Assembly: GCA_905236405.1 (NCBI GenBank)
Contig: CAJOQB010000066.1
Span: 1 to 7,718 of the forward strand
Source of the DNA: an uncultured Bacteroidales bacterium
Lineage (GTDB): Bacteria; Bacteroidota; Bacteroidia; Bacteroidales; P3
Length of the DNA stretch: 7,718 nucleotides
Direction of reading: 5' to 3'
The notes beneath the pieces are model-generated. The model saw only the letters and a program-made list of their open reading frames with translations, did no database searches and was not told where the DNA came from. Position numbers and translations under genes: made by a program. The stretch's first letter is position 1, and the number at the start of each line of letters is the position of its first letter. Positions 1 through 5,797 of this stretch are shown in pieces.

Positions 1-708
1 CGGGGTGACCACCAGGGGCGACAAGCCGATGCAGAACATCAGCAAGGCTGGCGGCAGTAGCGGCAGCAGCCACCGACGGCGTTGTCCCGAACGGTGGTCG
101 TCGATTTTGCGGCATAGCAGCAACACCGCCGTGAACGGCAACGCCAGCAATGCCATCATGTGTACACAGGGAGCCATGCCGGCCAGCAACGCCACCAACA
201 GCAGCCATCGTGTTCCTTCGGTGGGGGTGGAGCATTGGTACCATCGTACCGAGGCCCATACCATGACCGCCGCTATCAGCATGGCCAAAGCGTAGACCTC
301 GCTCTCGACAGCCGAGAACCAGGCGGTGTCGCAGAAACAGTAGCTCAGAGCGCCCACCGATGCCGCTATGTAGTGGCGTGGACGATAGCCCTCGAACGAG
401 GGCAGTTCTTGCATTAGTCGCAGCAAAGTCCAGAAGAGGAAAGCCACCGTCAGCGATGCTGCCATCACCGACAGCATGTTGCTCCAGAACGCCACCTTGT
501 CGGGCGACGAGGCCAGCAACGTGAACAGATGGGCCGTCAGTTGGTACAGAGGGGCTCCAGGGGGATGCCCCACCATCAGCTTGTGGCTGGTGGCGATGAA
601 CTCGCCGCAGTCCCAGAAACTGACCGTGGGAGCCATCGTCAGGCGGTATACAACAAAGGCTGCCACAGCGTGCAGCCATCCTATGAGTGTTGCCAATCGT
701 TGTTTCAT
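1..708 (-). CDS. TMEM260/DUF2723-type membrane O-glycosyltransferase (GT117), N-terminal part
   Basis: This is the first 236 codons of an integral membrane protein; the 3' end lies beyond base 1. Residues 31-54 carry the family signature: Phe-Trp-Asp-Cys-Gly-Glu-Phe (31-37) followed by Val-Gly-His-Pro-Pro-Gly-Ala-Pro (46-53). A second family block, Trp-Phe-Ser-Ala-Val-Glu-Ser-Glu-Val-Tyr, is at 130-139. Hydrophobic segments lie near 5-24, 77-98, 112-130, 138-153, 168-199 and 213-232, as expected for a GT-C fold. Human TMEM260 is a protein O-mannosyltransferase, and the Asp and Glu in the first loop (Asp33, Glu36) are likely catalytic by analogy with GT-C enzymes. The bacterial members probably glycosylate exported proteins at the inner membrane, but the substrate here is unknown. 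The start at 708 leaves only 3 bp after the lptE stop, so the two are almost certainly co-transcribed and perhaps translationally coupled. The block around residues 177-190 (Ala-Pro-Cys-Val-His) departs from the Gly-Val-His-Leu-Leu pattern I expect. Family call is strong; substrate is inference. Confidence 0.9.
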   Translation of the reverse strand, partial: MKQRLATLIGWLHAVAAFVVYRLTMAPTVSFWDCGEFIATSHKLMVGHPPGAPLYQLTAHLFTLLASSPDKVAFWSNMLSVMAASLTVAFLFWTLLRLMQELPSFEGYRPRHYIAASVGALSYCFCDTAWFSAVESEVYALAMLIAAVMVWASVRWYQCSTPTEGTRWLLLVALLAGMAPCVHMMALLALPFTAVLLLCRKIDDHRSGQRRRWLLPLLPPALLMFCIGLSPLVVTP

Positions 709-711
709 GCC

Positions 712-1230
712 TTACCAGTTTACCACAGCCTTGTTGAACACATCCTCGCACAGCTCGGTGACAATCTCGCTCACCAAGCCGCTCTCCACCGACGAGAAGT
801 TGAGCGAAGCGTTGTAGTCGCGGAAACGGGAGAACTGCTGTTCGAAGTTGGCCTTCTCGTCGTAGGCGTTGATAAAGCGTACCTTGATGGTGATGGTCAG
901 TCGGTTCATCGACACATCGTCGCCCGAGGTGAGTGCCGAGGCGCGGGTGGTGTAGCTTGTGATTTCGCCGGTAATCTCCAAGTCGGCGTCGCCGTTGACG
1001 ATGTTGAGGCTGGTCTGCGACTGGAACATGTTCCGCAGTTCGTCAGTCAGCTTTTGGCTCAGCTGCGGGTTCACTGTCGAGGCGTAGTTGGGGAACGGAG
1101 CCACCGAGAGGGTCTTCGCCTCGGGAGGTATGGAGGCTCCCGTGAACGAGTAGCCGCCCGAGCAGCCCGCCATCATCGTTGTCAGGATGATGGCAAGCAG
1201 CGTCGTCAGGTGGTGTCTCATCGTTCGCAT
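712..1230 (-). CDS. lptE: LptE-like LPS assembly lipoprotein
   Basis: This 172-residue protein has a lipoprotein signal peptide with a lipobox Met-Ala-Gly-Cys ending at Cys23, followed by Ser-Gly-Gly-Tyr-Ser-Phe-Thr-Gly. It then shows the LptE pattern of a small alpha/beta domain: a strand with 'SVAPFPN' (about 42-48), a helix with Leu-Ser-Gln-Lys-Leu-Thr-Asp-Glu-Leu (about 57-65), then strands carrying Asp-Leu-Glu-Ile-Thr-Gly-Glu-Ile. LptE forms the outer-membrane plug complex with LptD and helps insert lipopolysaccharide into the outer leaflet. The length suits the Bacteroidetes form. An alternative start is Met4 (three codons later); both keep the signal peptide. It follows the 56-codon gene by 17 bp and precedes the glycosyltransferase by 3 bp, which puts envelope genes together in one operon. 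There is no obvious Shine-Dalgarno sequence. LptE sequences diverge strongly, so the call rests on the general pattern and the lipobox, not on a strict motif. Confidence 0.85.
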   Translation of the reverse strand: MRTMRHHLTTLLAIILTTMMAGCSGGYSFTGASIPPEAKTLSVAPFPNYASTVNPQLSQKLTDELRNMFQSQTSLNIVNGDADLEITGEITSYTTRASALTSGDDVSMNRLTITIKVRFINAYDEKANFEQQFSRFRDYNASLNFSSVESGLVSEIVTELCEDVFNKAVVNW

Positions 1231-1248
1231 GGCAGGCAGGCTTGGCAG

Positions 1249-1419
1249 TTAGAAATTACGGGAAGCCTCGTCGATACGCAGCTCGTCCTCCATCTGGTCC
1301 AGCAGGTAGGCAGCCTCGTAGACCATGTAGTTGAGGATGTCCTTCTTGATGTTCAAGTCGGTGACGTTGACCAGGTCGTTGATGATGGCGTCAATACGCT
1401 CTTTGTAGTTTACGTCCAT
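1249..1419 (-). CDS. Small acidic helical protein, 56 residues, unrecognised
   Basis: An ATG at 1419 opens a 56-codon frame ending in TAA at 1251-1249. The protein starts Met-Asp-Val-Asn-Tyr-Lys-Glu-Arg and ends Glu-Ala-Ser-Arg-Asn-Phe. It is rich in Asp, Glu, Ile and Leu, with a heptad-like hydrophobic spacing that suggests one or two helices (residues 5-20 and 23-50). There is no signal peptide or membrane segment, so it is probably cytoplasmic. It fits the space between cysS (25 bp upstream) and lptE (17 bp downstream) exactly, which argues that it is a real operon member. The third codon positions are C/G-rich like those of its neighbours. I do not recognise a family, and no function is assigned. 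Confidence 0.75.
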   Translation of the reverse strand: MDVNYKERIDAIINDLVNVTDLNIKKDILNYMVYEAAYLLDQMEDELRIDEASRNF

Positions 1420-1444
1420 AAGGTGGGTAGGTGTTGGTTCGTTG

Positions 1445-2914
1445 TTATCTCATTTCCCAGGTGGCGCCCTCTTTGCCGTCCTTGACAGCGATGCCCAATG
1501 CCGACAGGGCGTCGCGAATCTTGTCGCTGGTGGCCCAGTCCTTGTTGGCTTTGGCTTGTGCACGGACGTCGAGAATCATCTGCATCAGACCGTCGACAAT
1601 CTGGGTGTTGTTGCCGGCAGCCTCGTCACGCAGCCCCAGGATGTCGAACAGGAAGGAGTCGTAGAGACTTCTTAGCTCGTCGATATCGGCTTGTGTGAGG
1701 GTGGCCTTGCGGTCGTTGACGGTGTTCACCACCTTGGCGATGTCGAAGAAGTGGGAGATGACGATAGGCGTGTTGAAGTCGTCGTTCATGGCATCGTAGC
1801 ACAGTTGGCGGTAGCCGCTGACATCGACGCTCGAGTTTTTGGAGGGAGCAAGCCCCTTGAGGGTCTTGTACGACTGCAGCAGTCGCTGCATGCCCTTCTC
1901 GGCGGCCTGCAATGCCTCGTTGCTGAAGTCGACCGTCGAGCGGTAGTGAGCCTGCAGGATGAAGAAGCGGATGGTCATGGGGCTGTATGCCTGTTCCAGT
2001 TTTTCGTGCTGGCCCGTGAAGAACTCCTCGAGGGTGATGAAGTTGCCCAAGCTCTTGCCCATTTTCTGGCCGTTGATGGTAATCATGTTGTTGTGCATCC
2101 AGTATTTGCAGGGGCCGTGGCCGGTGACGGCACATTGCTGGGCAATCTCGCTCTCGTGGTGGGGGAACATCAGGTCCATGCCGCCGCCGTGGATGTCGAA
2201 CGTTTCTCCCAAGTATTTGGTGCCCATGGCCGTGCATTCGGTGTGCCAGCCAGGGAAACCGACGCTCCAAGGTGAGTTCCAACGCATGATATGTTCGGGC
2301 GAAGCCTTCTTCCACAGGGCGAAGTCGGCAGTCTCGCGTTTCTCGTTCTGACCGTCCAGGTCGCGGGTGGTGGAAAGCATCTCGTCGATGACGCGGCCCG
2401 ACAGTTGTCCGTAGCGGTGGGTGTCATCGTGGTATTTGCGTACATCGAAGTACACCGAGCCGTTGCTCTCGTAAGCATAGCCGGCATCGAGAATCTTCTG
2501 CACCAGTTCTATCTGTTCCATGATATGGCCCGAAGCGTGGGGTTCGATGCTGGGGCGTTTGACACCCAGAGCGTCCATGGCGTCGTGGTAGCGGTTGGTG
2601 TAGTATTGGGCCACCTCCATAGGCTCCAGTTGTTCCAGCCGAGCCTTCTTGGCGATTTTGTCCTCGCCCTCGTCGGCGTCGTATTCCAGGTGTCCTACAT
2701 CGGTGATGTTGCGGACATAGCGTACCTTGTAGCCTAAGTGTTGCAGGTAGCGGAACACCACGTCGAAGGTGATGGCCGGACGGGCATGACCCAGATGGGG
2801 GTCGCCATAGACAGTGGGGCCGCAGACATACATCCCCACATGGGGTGCCGACAGCGGTTTGAACAGTTCCTTGTTGCGGGACAAGGTATTGTAGATATAA
2901 AGCTCTTGGTTCAT
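1445..2914 (-). CDS. cysS: Cysteinyl-tRNA synthetase
   Basis: A class I aminoacyl-tRNA synthetase of 489 residues that charges tRNA-Cys with cysteine in the cytoplasm using ATP. The HIGH box is His-Leu-Gly-His (40-43), directly after Cys-Gly-Pro-Thr-Val-Tyr. The KMSKS loop reads Lys-Met-Gly-Lys-Ser (284-288). The zinc ligands that recognise the cysteine thiol are all present: Cys31, Cys227, His252 and Glu256, with the same spacing to the KMGKS loop as in the E. coli enzyme (Cys28, Cys209, His234, Glu238). The C-terminal helical part (about 340-489) ends with the usual 'DxIRDxLxxxGIxVKDxxxGxxW' type tail. The frame is open up to an ATG at 2953, but the start at 2914 is preferred: it places the normal N-terminus (Asn-Gln-Glu-Leu-Tyr-Ile-Tyr-Asn) first, while the 13 extra codons would overlap a perfect DNA palindrome and match no family sequence I know. 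It is the first gene of the cysS-small gene-lptE-glycosyltransferase operon. Confidence 0.97.
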   Translation of the reverse strand: MNQELYIYNTLSRNKELFKPLSAPHVGMYVCGPTVYGDPHLGHARPAITFDVVFRYLQHLGYKVRYVRNITDVGHLEYDADEGEDKIAKKARLEQLEPMEVAQYYTNRYHDAMDALGVKRPSIEPHASGHIMEQIELVQKILDAGYAYESNGSVYFDVRKYHDDTHRYGQLSGRVIDEMLSTTRDLDGQNEKRETADFALWKKASPEHIMRWNSPWSVGFPGWHTECTAMGTKYLGETFDIHGGGMDLMFPHHESEIAQQCAVTGHGPCKYWMHNNMITINGQKMGKSLGNFITLEEFFTGQHEKLEQAYSPMTIRFFILQAHYRSTVDFSNEALQAAEKGMQRLLQSYKTLKGLAPSKNSSVDVSGYRQLCYDAMNDDFNTPIVISHFFDIAKVVNTVNDRKATLTQADIDELRSLYDSFLFDILGLRDEAAGNNTQIVDGLMQMILDVRAQAKANKDWATSDKIRDALSALGIAVKDGKEGATWEMR

Positions 2915-2921
2915 GTTGTCG

Positions 2922-2943
2922 TTATCTTTAGTACTAAAGATAA
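2922..2943. promoter_or_regulatory. 22-bp perfect palindrome upstream of cysS, candidate operator
   Basis: The half-site TTATCTTTAGT is followed without a spacer by its exact reverse complement ACTAAAGATAA. The palindrome ends 7 bp before the cysS ATG. A gapless two-fold symmetric site of this length is typical of a dimeric regulator's operator and would form a poor RNA hairpin because it has no loop. On the minus strand it also contains TATCTTTA, one mismatch from the Bacteroidetes -7 box TAnnTTTG, but I see no matching -33 TTTG at the usual distance. The rest of the 80-bp gap (2944-2994) holds an A/T run with the 12-bp palindrome AAAAAGCTTTTT (2979-2990) just after the stop of the upstream gene, perhaps a weak transcript end. 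The binding protein is unknown. Confidence 0.55.
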
Positions 2944-2994
2944 ACGCCGTCATGATTGTTTTATTATGCCGAAGCGAAAAAAAGCTTTTTCTTT

Positions 2995-4863
2995 TTACCT
3001 TCCCACCACAAAGGTGCGGACCGAGGAGCCCTCGGCTGTGGTGACGCGGAGCAGATAGCTGCCTGCCGCGAGGGCGGAGACGTCGAGGGTGACGGTCTGT
3101 TGCTCGGAGGTCATTGTCATGACCTTCTGCCCCTTGGCGTTGAACACCTCGAGGGTGGCGGGGCCGGCATCGGGTCTCTCCACCGTCAGGCGGTCGCGGG
3201 CGGGGTTGGGGTATATGTGGGCGTTAAAAGCATTGCCCGTTTCCATGATACCGTTGCACATCTCGGCAATACCTTTGGCCTGGTTCCACAGGGTGTCGTC
3301 CTGATATGCGGCAGTGGCGTCACATGGCACATAGATAGTGTCCAACTTCGCCCAGTTGTCCAACGAGCCGAGGGTTGAAGCATACGTGACAGGAGGCTCC
3401 ATGTTGTCATGGAAATAGACCCTACGGATGTTGTGGTGGGTGAAAGCGTTTTCGCCCAGCGTGTCGATATGGCCTTGGAACACCAGTTTGCGAAGCGTCG
3501 GCGATGCCTCGTAGAAAGCGCCCGCCTCTATCACCCGCACCGACGGCGGGAAGGTCAACGTCTGTTTCAGCTCGCTGTAGGCGAATGCCTCCACCCCTAT
3601 ACGTTCCACAAGGGGCGGTATGGAGAGCGTGGTGATGGGGTTGCTGAAGAAGGCCAACGGGGGGATTTCACGCAGCGAGTCGGGCAGCGTGAGACTTGCC
3701 AGCGACACACAGTTCTTGAACGCACCGGTGTCCACAAGGGTCACACCGGAGGGCAGGTGGGCCGACTCCAAGTAGTAGCTGTACATGAAAGCACCTTCAC
3801 CTATAGTCTTCAGGCTGGTGTTGAACTCGATGTTGCGGAGACCCGAAACATACGACCTCGGGGTTGTGAAGTCGCTGGAGAAAGCACCCTTGCCGATGCT
3901 CACGAGGTTCGTGGGGCACACCACGTGCCTCAAGTCCACGGCGTTGGCCACCGCAAAGTCGGCGATGGCAGTCACGGACAGGGGCAGCCGCAGGGTGTCG
4001 ACAGGGTGCGGCACCGAAAGCAATGTGTCGACGTTGACGGTGTATATCATCATGTTCTCTGTATGGAACAGCGGCGAGGAGGACGAGACCGACTGGATAC
4101 CGCTGCAACTAACAAACGCTCCTCCGCCCAGACGCTGCAGCGTGGCGGGAAGGGTGACGGCACCCAGCCTTTCGCATTCGATGAACGCACGGGACTCGAT
4201 GGCGGTGAGTGCTGGAGGCCACTCGATATACTGGAAGCAACAATCGCGGAAAGCGCCGGACGCTATCGTCTGCGTCGTGGCTGCCATCCGCAGCGTGTCG
4301 TCTGTCCTGCCCGAAGGGTAGTGCACAAGCCTTGTGCGGTTTATGTCGTACAGGATGCCGTCGCATGCAGAGAAGTGGCTGTTGGCACTGTCCACGCTGA
4401 AGTCCGTCAGCGACGACATCGCCGCGAAGGCTCCCATCCCGACATACTCCACGTTGGCGGGAATCCTGACATGGGTCACCTGCTGGCAGTCCAGGAACGC
4501 CTCGCTGCTAATATGGCGAAGCGACGTTGGAAGGTCGATGGCGGTGAGTCCCTCGCAATATGCAAAGGCTCCACTCTCGATGCTTTCAAGCCCTGACGGC
4601 AGGCTCACCGTCCGAAGGGTTGTCGATTGCAAGAACAACTCTTTCCCTATGGCCGTGACCCTGTAATACGACGACCCTATCATCACCGAGTCGGGCATTG
4701 TGACGTCGCCCGAATAGAAGTGGCACGTCGGGCCCAGAACCGCTTTCGCGGTGTTGGCCGAGGTGATTTGGTACCAGAACTGACCGACCTGATACCGCTC
4801 CTGGGCTTGAAGTGCCGTCTGCAGCATCGCGGCCATTGCCAAAAACATCATTGCTTTCTTCAT
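2995..4863 (-). CDS. BspA-type leucine-rich-repeat surface protein with T9SS sorting domain
   Basis: A secreted protein of 622 residues. The signal peptide (1-20, ending Leu-Gln-Ala) is followed by Gln21. A short N-terminal region (21-70) leads into about fourteen BspA-type LRR_5 repeats (about 71-480) marked by Ala-Phe pairs spaced 22-24 residues apart, for example at 99, 122, 145, 204, 226, 249, 358, 381, 404, 426, 449 and 473. Two repeats are interrupted: around 155-195 by an insert with Asp-Gly-Ile-Leu-Tyr-Asp (168-173), and around 260-300. A linker with Ile-Tyr-Val-Pro-Cys (510-514) leads to a type A T9SS C-terminal domain (about 548-622) beginning Ile-Tyr-Pro-Asn-Pro-Ala and ending Val-Arg-Thr-Phe-Val-Val-Gly-Arg. 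Such proteins cross the outer membrane through the type IX system and are usually attached to the surface or released; family members include adhesins. The ligand is unknown. The gene is very GC-rich (42 of 60 bases in line 3961-4020), unlike the next gene upstream. A hairpin lies 18 nt before the ATG. Confidence 0.93.
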   Translation of the reverse strand: MKKAMMFLAMAAMLQTALQAQERYQVGQFWYQITSANTAKAVLGPTCHFYSGDVTMPDSVMIGSSYYRVTAIGKELFLQSTTLRTVSLPSGLESIESGAFAYCEGLTAIDLPTSLRHISSEAFLDCQQVTHVRIPANVEYVGMGAFAAMSSLTDFSVDSANSHFSACDGILYDINRTRLVHYPSGRTDDTLRMAATTQTIASGAFRDCCFQYIEWPPALTAIESRAFIECERLGAVTLPATLQRLGGGAFVSCSGIQSVSSSSPLFHTENMMIYTVNVDTLLSVPHPVDTLRLPLSVTAIADFAVANAVDLRHVVCPTNLVSIGKGAFSSDFTTPRSYVSGLRNIEFNTSLKTIGEGAFMYSYYLESAHLPSGVTLVDTGAFKNCVSLASLTLPDSLREIPPLAFFSNPITTLSIPPLVERIGVEAFAYSELKQTLTFPPSVRVIEAGAFYEASPTLRKLVFQGHIDTLGENAFTHHNIRRVYFHDNMEPPVTYASTLGSLDNWAKLDTIYVPCDATAAYQDDTLWNQAKGIAEMCNGIMETGNAFNAHIYPNPARDRLTVERPDAGPATLEVFNAKGQKVMTMTSEQQTVTLDVSALAAGSYLLRVTTAEGSSVRTFVVGR

Positions 4864-4881
4864 ATTGTTTTCGTTTTAATA

Positions 4882-4911
4882 AGGTGCCTTCCTTAATCGA
4901 GGAAGGCACCT
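4882..4911 (-). terminator. Perfect 12-bp stem hairpin between lipoprotein and LRR genes
   Basis: The arms AGGTGCCTTCCT (4882-4893) and AGGAAGGCACCT (4900-4911) are exact reverse complements around a 6-nt loop. On the minus strand it begins 17 nt after the lipoprotein stop and is followed by TATTAAAACG, which is T/A-rich but not a classic U tract. It is most simply a terminator for the lipoprotein gene. It also lies only 18 nt before the LRR start, leaving no room for a promoter after it, so it may act as a partial terminator or 5'-UTR element of the LRR gene. Confidence 0.65.
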
Positions 4912-4928
4912 GTTGGTGAATAACTAAA

Positions 4929-5486
4929 TCAGAAATAGATAGTGAGCACCTTGGGCTCTTCCTCGCTGAAGGTGGCTGTATATGATCCAGCTGCCACAGA
5001 GTCGACCAAAACAGTGGTGCCCCTTCGCATGGCATAGCATTTTTCTGCCAGTCTGATAATCCCGTTTGCAAAACAAGAGTCGATGACTGGTTGCCAGTCG
5101 CTCGAAATATTGTTTGTGGGTATCTTTATGGATTCCACATGCCCGTTATGGAACACCAGCGTGGGTTCGGTGATGATTTCGTAATCAGGCTCCTCCATCA
5201 ATGCCATAATGGTGTCGAGAACAACAAGAGTCATTCCGCACAAATGTGTTTTGGGTGTGCGTACACATACTTCCTCCATTGTCCCGCTTTCATAATGGTC
5301 GTGGTACCATGGAGCCGCATAATCCAATGACATACCTATATAAGGATAGTAGGTGTAAAATATGCCGGGATCGTCTTTGGCTCCGGAATTGCCGTTGGAC
5401 ATGTTCGTTGTGTTCTCTTTGGAGCAGGAGGTGCATAAAGCAAACATCGCCCCGACAAGTATCGTGAAAAATTTCTTATAGTTCAT
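4929..5486 (-). CDS. Orphan exported lipoprotein, unrecognised
   Basis: A 185-residue protein with a lipoprotein signal peptide: Lys4-Lys5, a hydrophobic core (6-17) and Thr-Ser-Cys with the lipidated Cys at 21, followed by Ser-Lys-Glu. The Lys-Glu pair just after Cys21 resembles the lipoprotein export signal that sends Bacteroidetes lipoproteins to the cell surface, but it is weak. A Ser/Thr/Asn/Gly-rich linker (22-38) precedes a domain of about 145 residues with Tyr/Pro-rich and alternating hydrophobic segments, so probably mostly beta. Four further cysteines occur (74, 83, 138, 149). No family was recognised. It has its own upstream non-coding region of 311 bp and a hairpin after its stop, so it may be a single-gene unit. 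It lies between the C10 protease and the LRR protein; a role as a protease partner or inhibitor is possible only by analogy with C10 loci in Bacteroides, and nothing in the sequence proves it. Confidence 0.85.
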   Translation of the reverse strand: MNYKKFFTILVGAMFALCTSCSKENTTNMSNGNSGAKDDPGIFYTYYPYIGMSLDYAAPWYHDHYESGTMEEVCVRTPKTHLCGMTLVVLDTIMALMEEPDYEIITEPTLVFHNGHVESIKIPTNNISSDWQPVIDSCFANGIIRLAEKCYAMRRGTTVLVDSVAAGSYTATFSEEEPKVLTIYF

Positions 5487-5520
5487 TTTGAAAAAATTAA
5501 GATGTTAATAAAATTGAATT

Positions 5521-5555
5521 TAAAGGTATTATAAAATGTGTATAACATCAACAAA
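5521..5555 (-). promoter_or_regulatory. Possible lipoprotein promoter (Bacteroidetes type)
   Basis: On the minus strand TTTG (5555-5552) is followed 23 bp later by TACCTTTA (5528-5521), one mismatch from the Bacteroidetes -7 consensus TAnnTTTG. The usual spacing is about 19-21 bp, so this is slightly long. It would give a 5' UTR of roughly 30 nt before the ATG at 5486. A TATAAT lies just beside it. Weak but correctly placed. Confidence 0.3.
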
Positions 5556-5582
5556 GACGTTTCTTACACAATATCTTTTGCC

Positions 5583-5631
5583 GCCTCACGTTATGTTGAT
5601 GGCATTCGTGAGGCTTGGCCTTCGGTGCCTC
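5583..5631. other. Two mutually exclusive stems sharing one arm
   Basis: GCCTCACG (5583-5590) pairs perfectly with CGTGAGGC (5607-5614) around a 16-nt loop. The GAGGC within that second arm (5610-5614) can pair instead with GCCTC (5627-5631). An RNA from either strand could form only one of the two stems at a time, the layout seen in attenuators and riboswitch-like leaders. No poly-U tract follows on the minus strand, so the evidence for switching is structural only. Confidence 0.4.
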
Positions 5632-5643
5632 GGGTGCAGGGTG

Positions 5644-5692
5644 GCAGGGAAGAGCGGAAGAGGCGTGTTTCTTAATCTACCGTTCTCCCTGC
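5644..5692. repeat. Imperfect inverted repeat
   Basis: GCAGGGAAGAGCGG (5644-5657) faces CCGTTCTCCCTGC (5680-5692), which pair along most of their length with small bulges around a loop of about 22 nt. It belongs to the cluster of hairpins in this intergenic region. Confidence 0.4.
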
Positions 5693-5713
5693 GAGTGCAC
5701 CTTTCTTTTTCTC

Positions 5714-5749
5714 GCCCCGACATTGACGACACACGTCCCAATGCGGGGC
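5714..5749. terminator. GC-rich hairpin, terminator-like
   Basis: GCCCCGACATTG (5714-5725) pairs with CAATGCGGGGC (5739-5749) with a single bulged base, and an inner GACG/CGTC pairing can shorten the loop. It starts 48 nt after the protease stop on the minus strand, so it may end that transcript, but there it is followed by GAGAAAAAG rather than U residues. On the plus strand it is followed by TTTCTT, which is the better terminator orientation. No plus-strand gene is visible. Confidence 0.5.
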
Positions 5750-5797
5750 TTTCTTACATGAATTTCATGGTTAAGCATGTATTAATACAAACGTTCA

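Larger units (their letters stand above)
5487..5797. other. 311-bp non-coding interval with several hairpins
   Basis: This interval between the C10 stop and the lipoprotein start holds no credible gene. Its two ends are A/T-rich. Its centre (about 5581-5750) is clearly more GC-rich and packed with inverted repeats, listed separately. It must contain the lipoprotein promoter and any 3' end of the protease transcript. It could also hold a small RNA, a leader element or a remnant of a dispersed palindromic repeat; the sequence alone does not decide. Confidence 0.6.

Noticed and set aside
529..1485. Long plus-strand open frame (318 codons) opposite lptE and the 56-codon gene
   Set aside because: It is antisense to recognised genes, spans several gene boundaries, has Arg/His/Val-rich low-information composition and no domain. 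It arises from the high GC and codon bias of the opposite strand.
1626..2315. Minus-strand 229-codon frame inside cysS
   Set aside because: It is a different frame of the same strand as cysS, with no recognisable motif, while the cysS frame carries all zinc ligands and both nucleotide-binding motifs.
2915..2953. Extended cysS start at 2953 (13 more codons)
   Set aside because: The extra residues do not fit the family N-terminus and would place the perfect palindrome inside the coding sequence.
2976..2996. A/T run with AAAAAGCTTTTT after the LRR stop, considered as an intrinsic terminator
   Set aside because: The stem is almost all A-T and has no loop, so it would be very weak; noted in the palindrome entry only.
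3409..4596. Plus-strand open frame of 395 codons opposite the LRR gene
   Set aside because: It lies entirely inside the LRR gene on the other strand, and its translation shows the Arg/His/Gly-rich composition of an antisense shadow. The minus-strand protein has clear repeats and a sorting domain.
3200..4800. Possible DNA tandem repeat within the LRR gene
   Set aside because: The 22-24-residue periodicity is at protein level only; the DNA of the units has diverged and shows no recent duplication.
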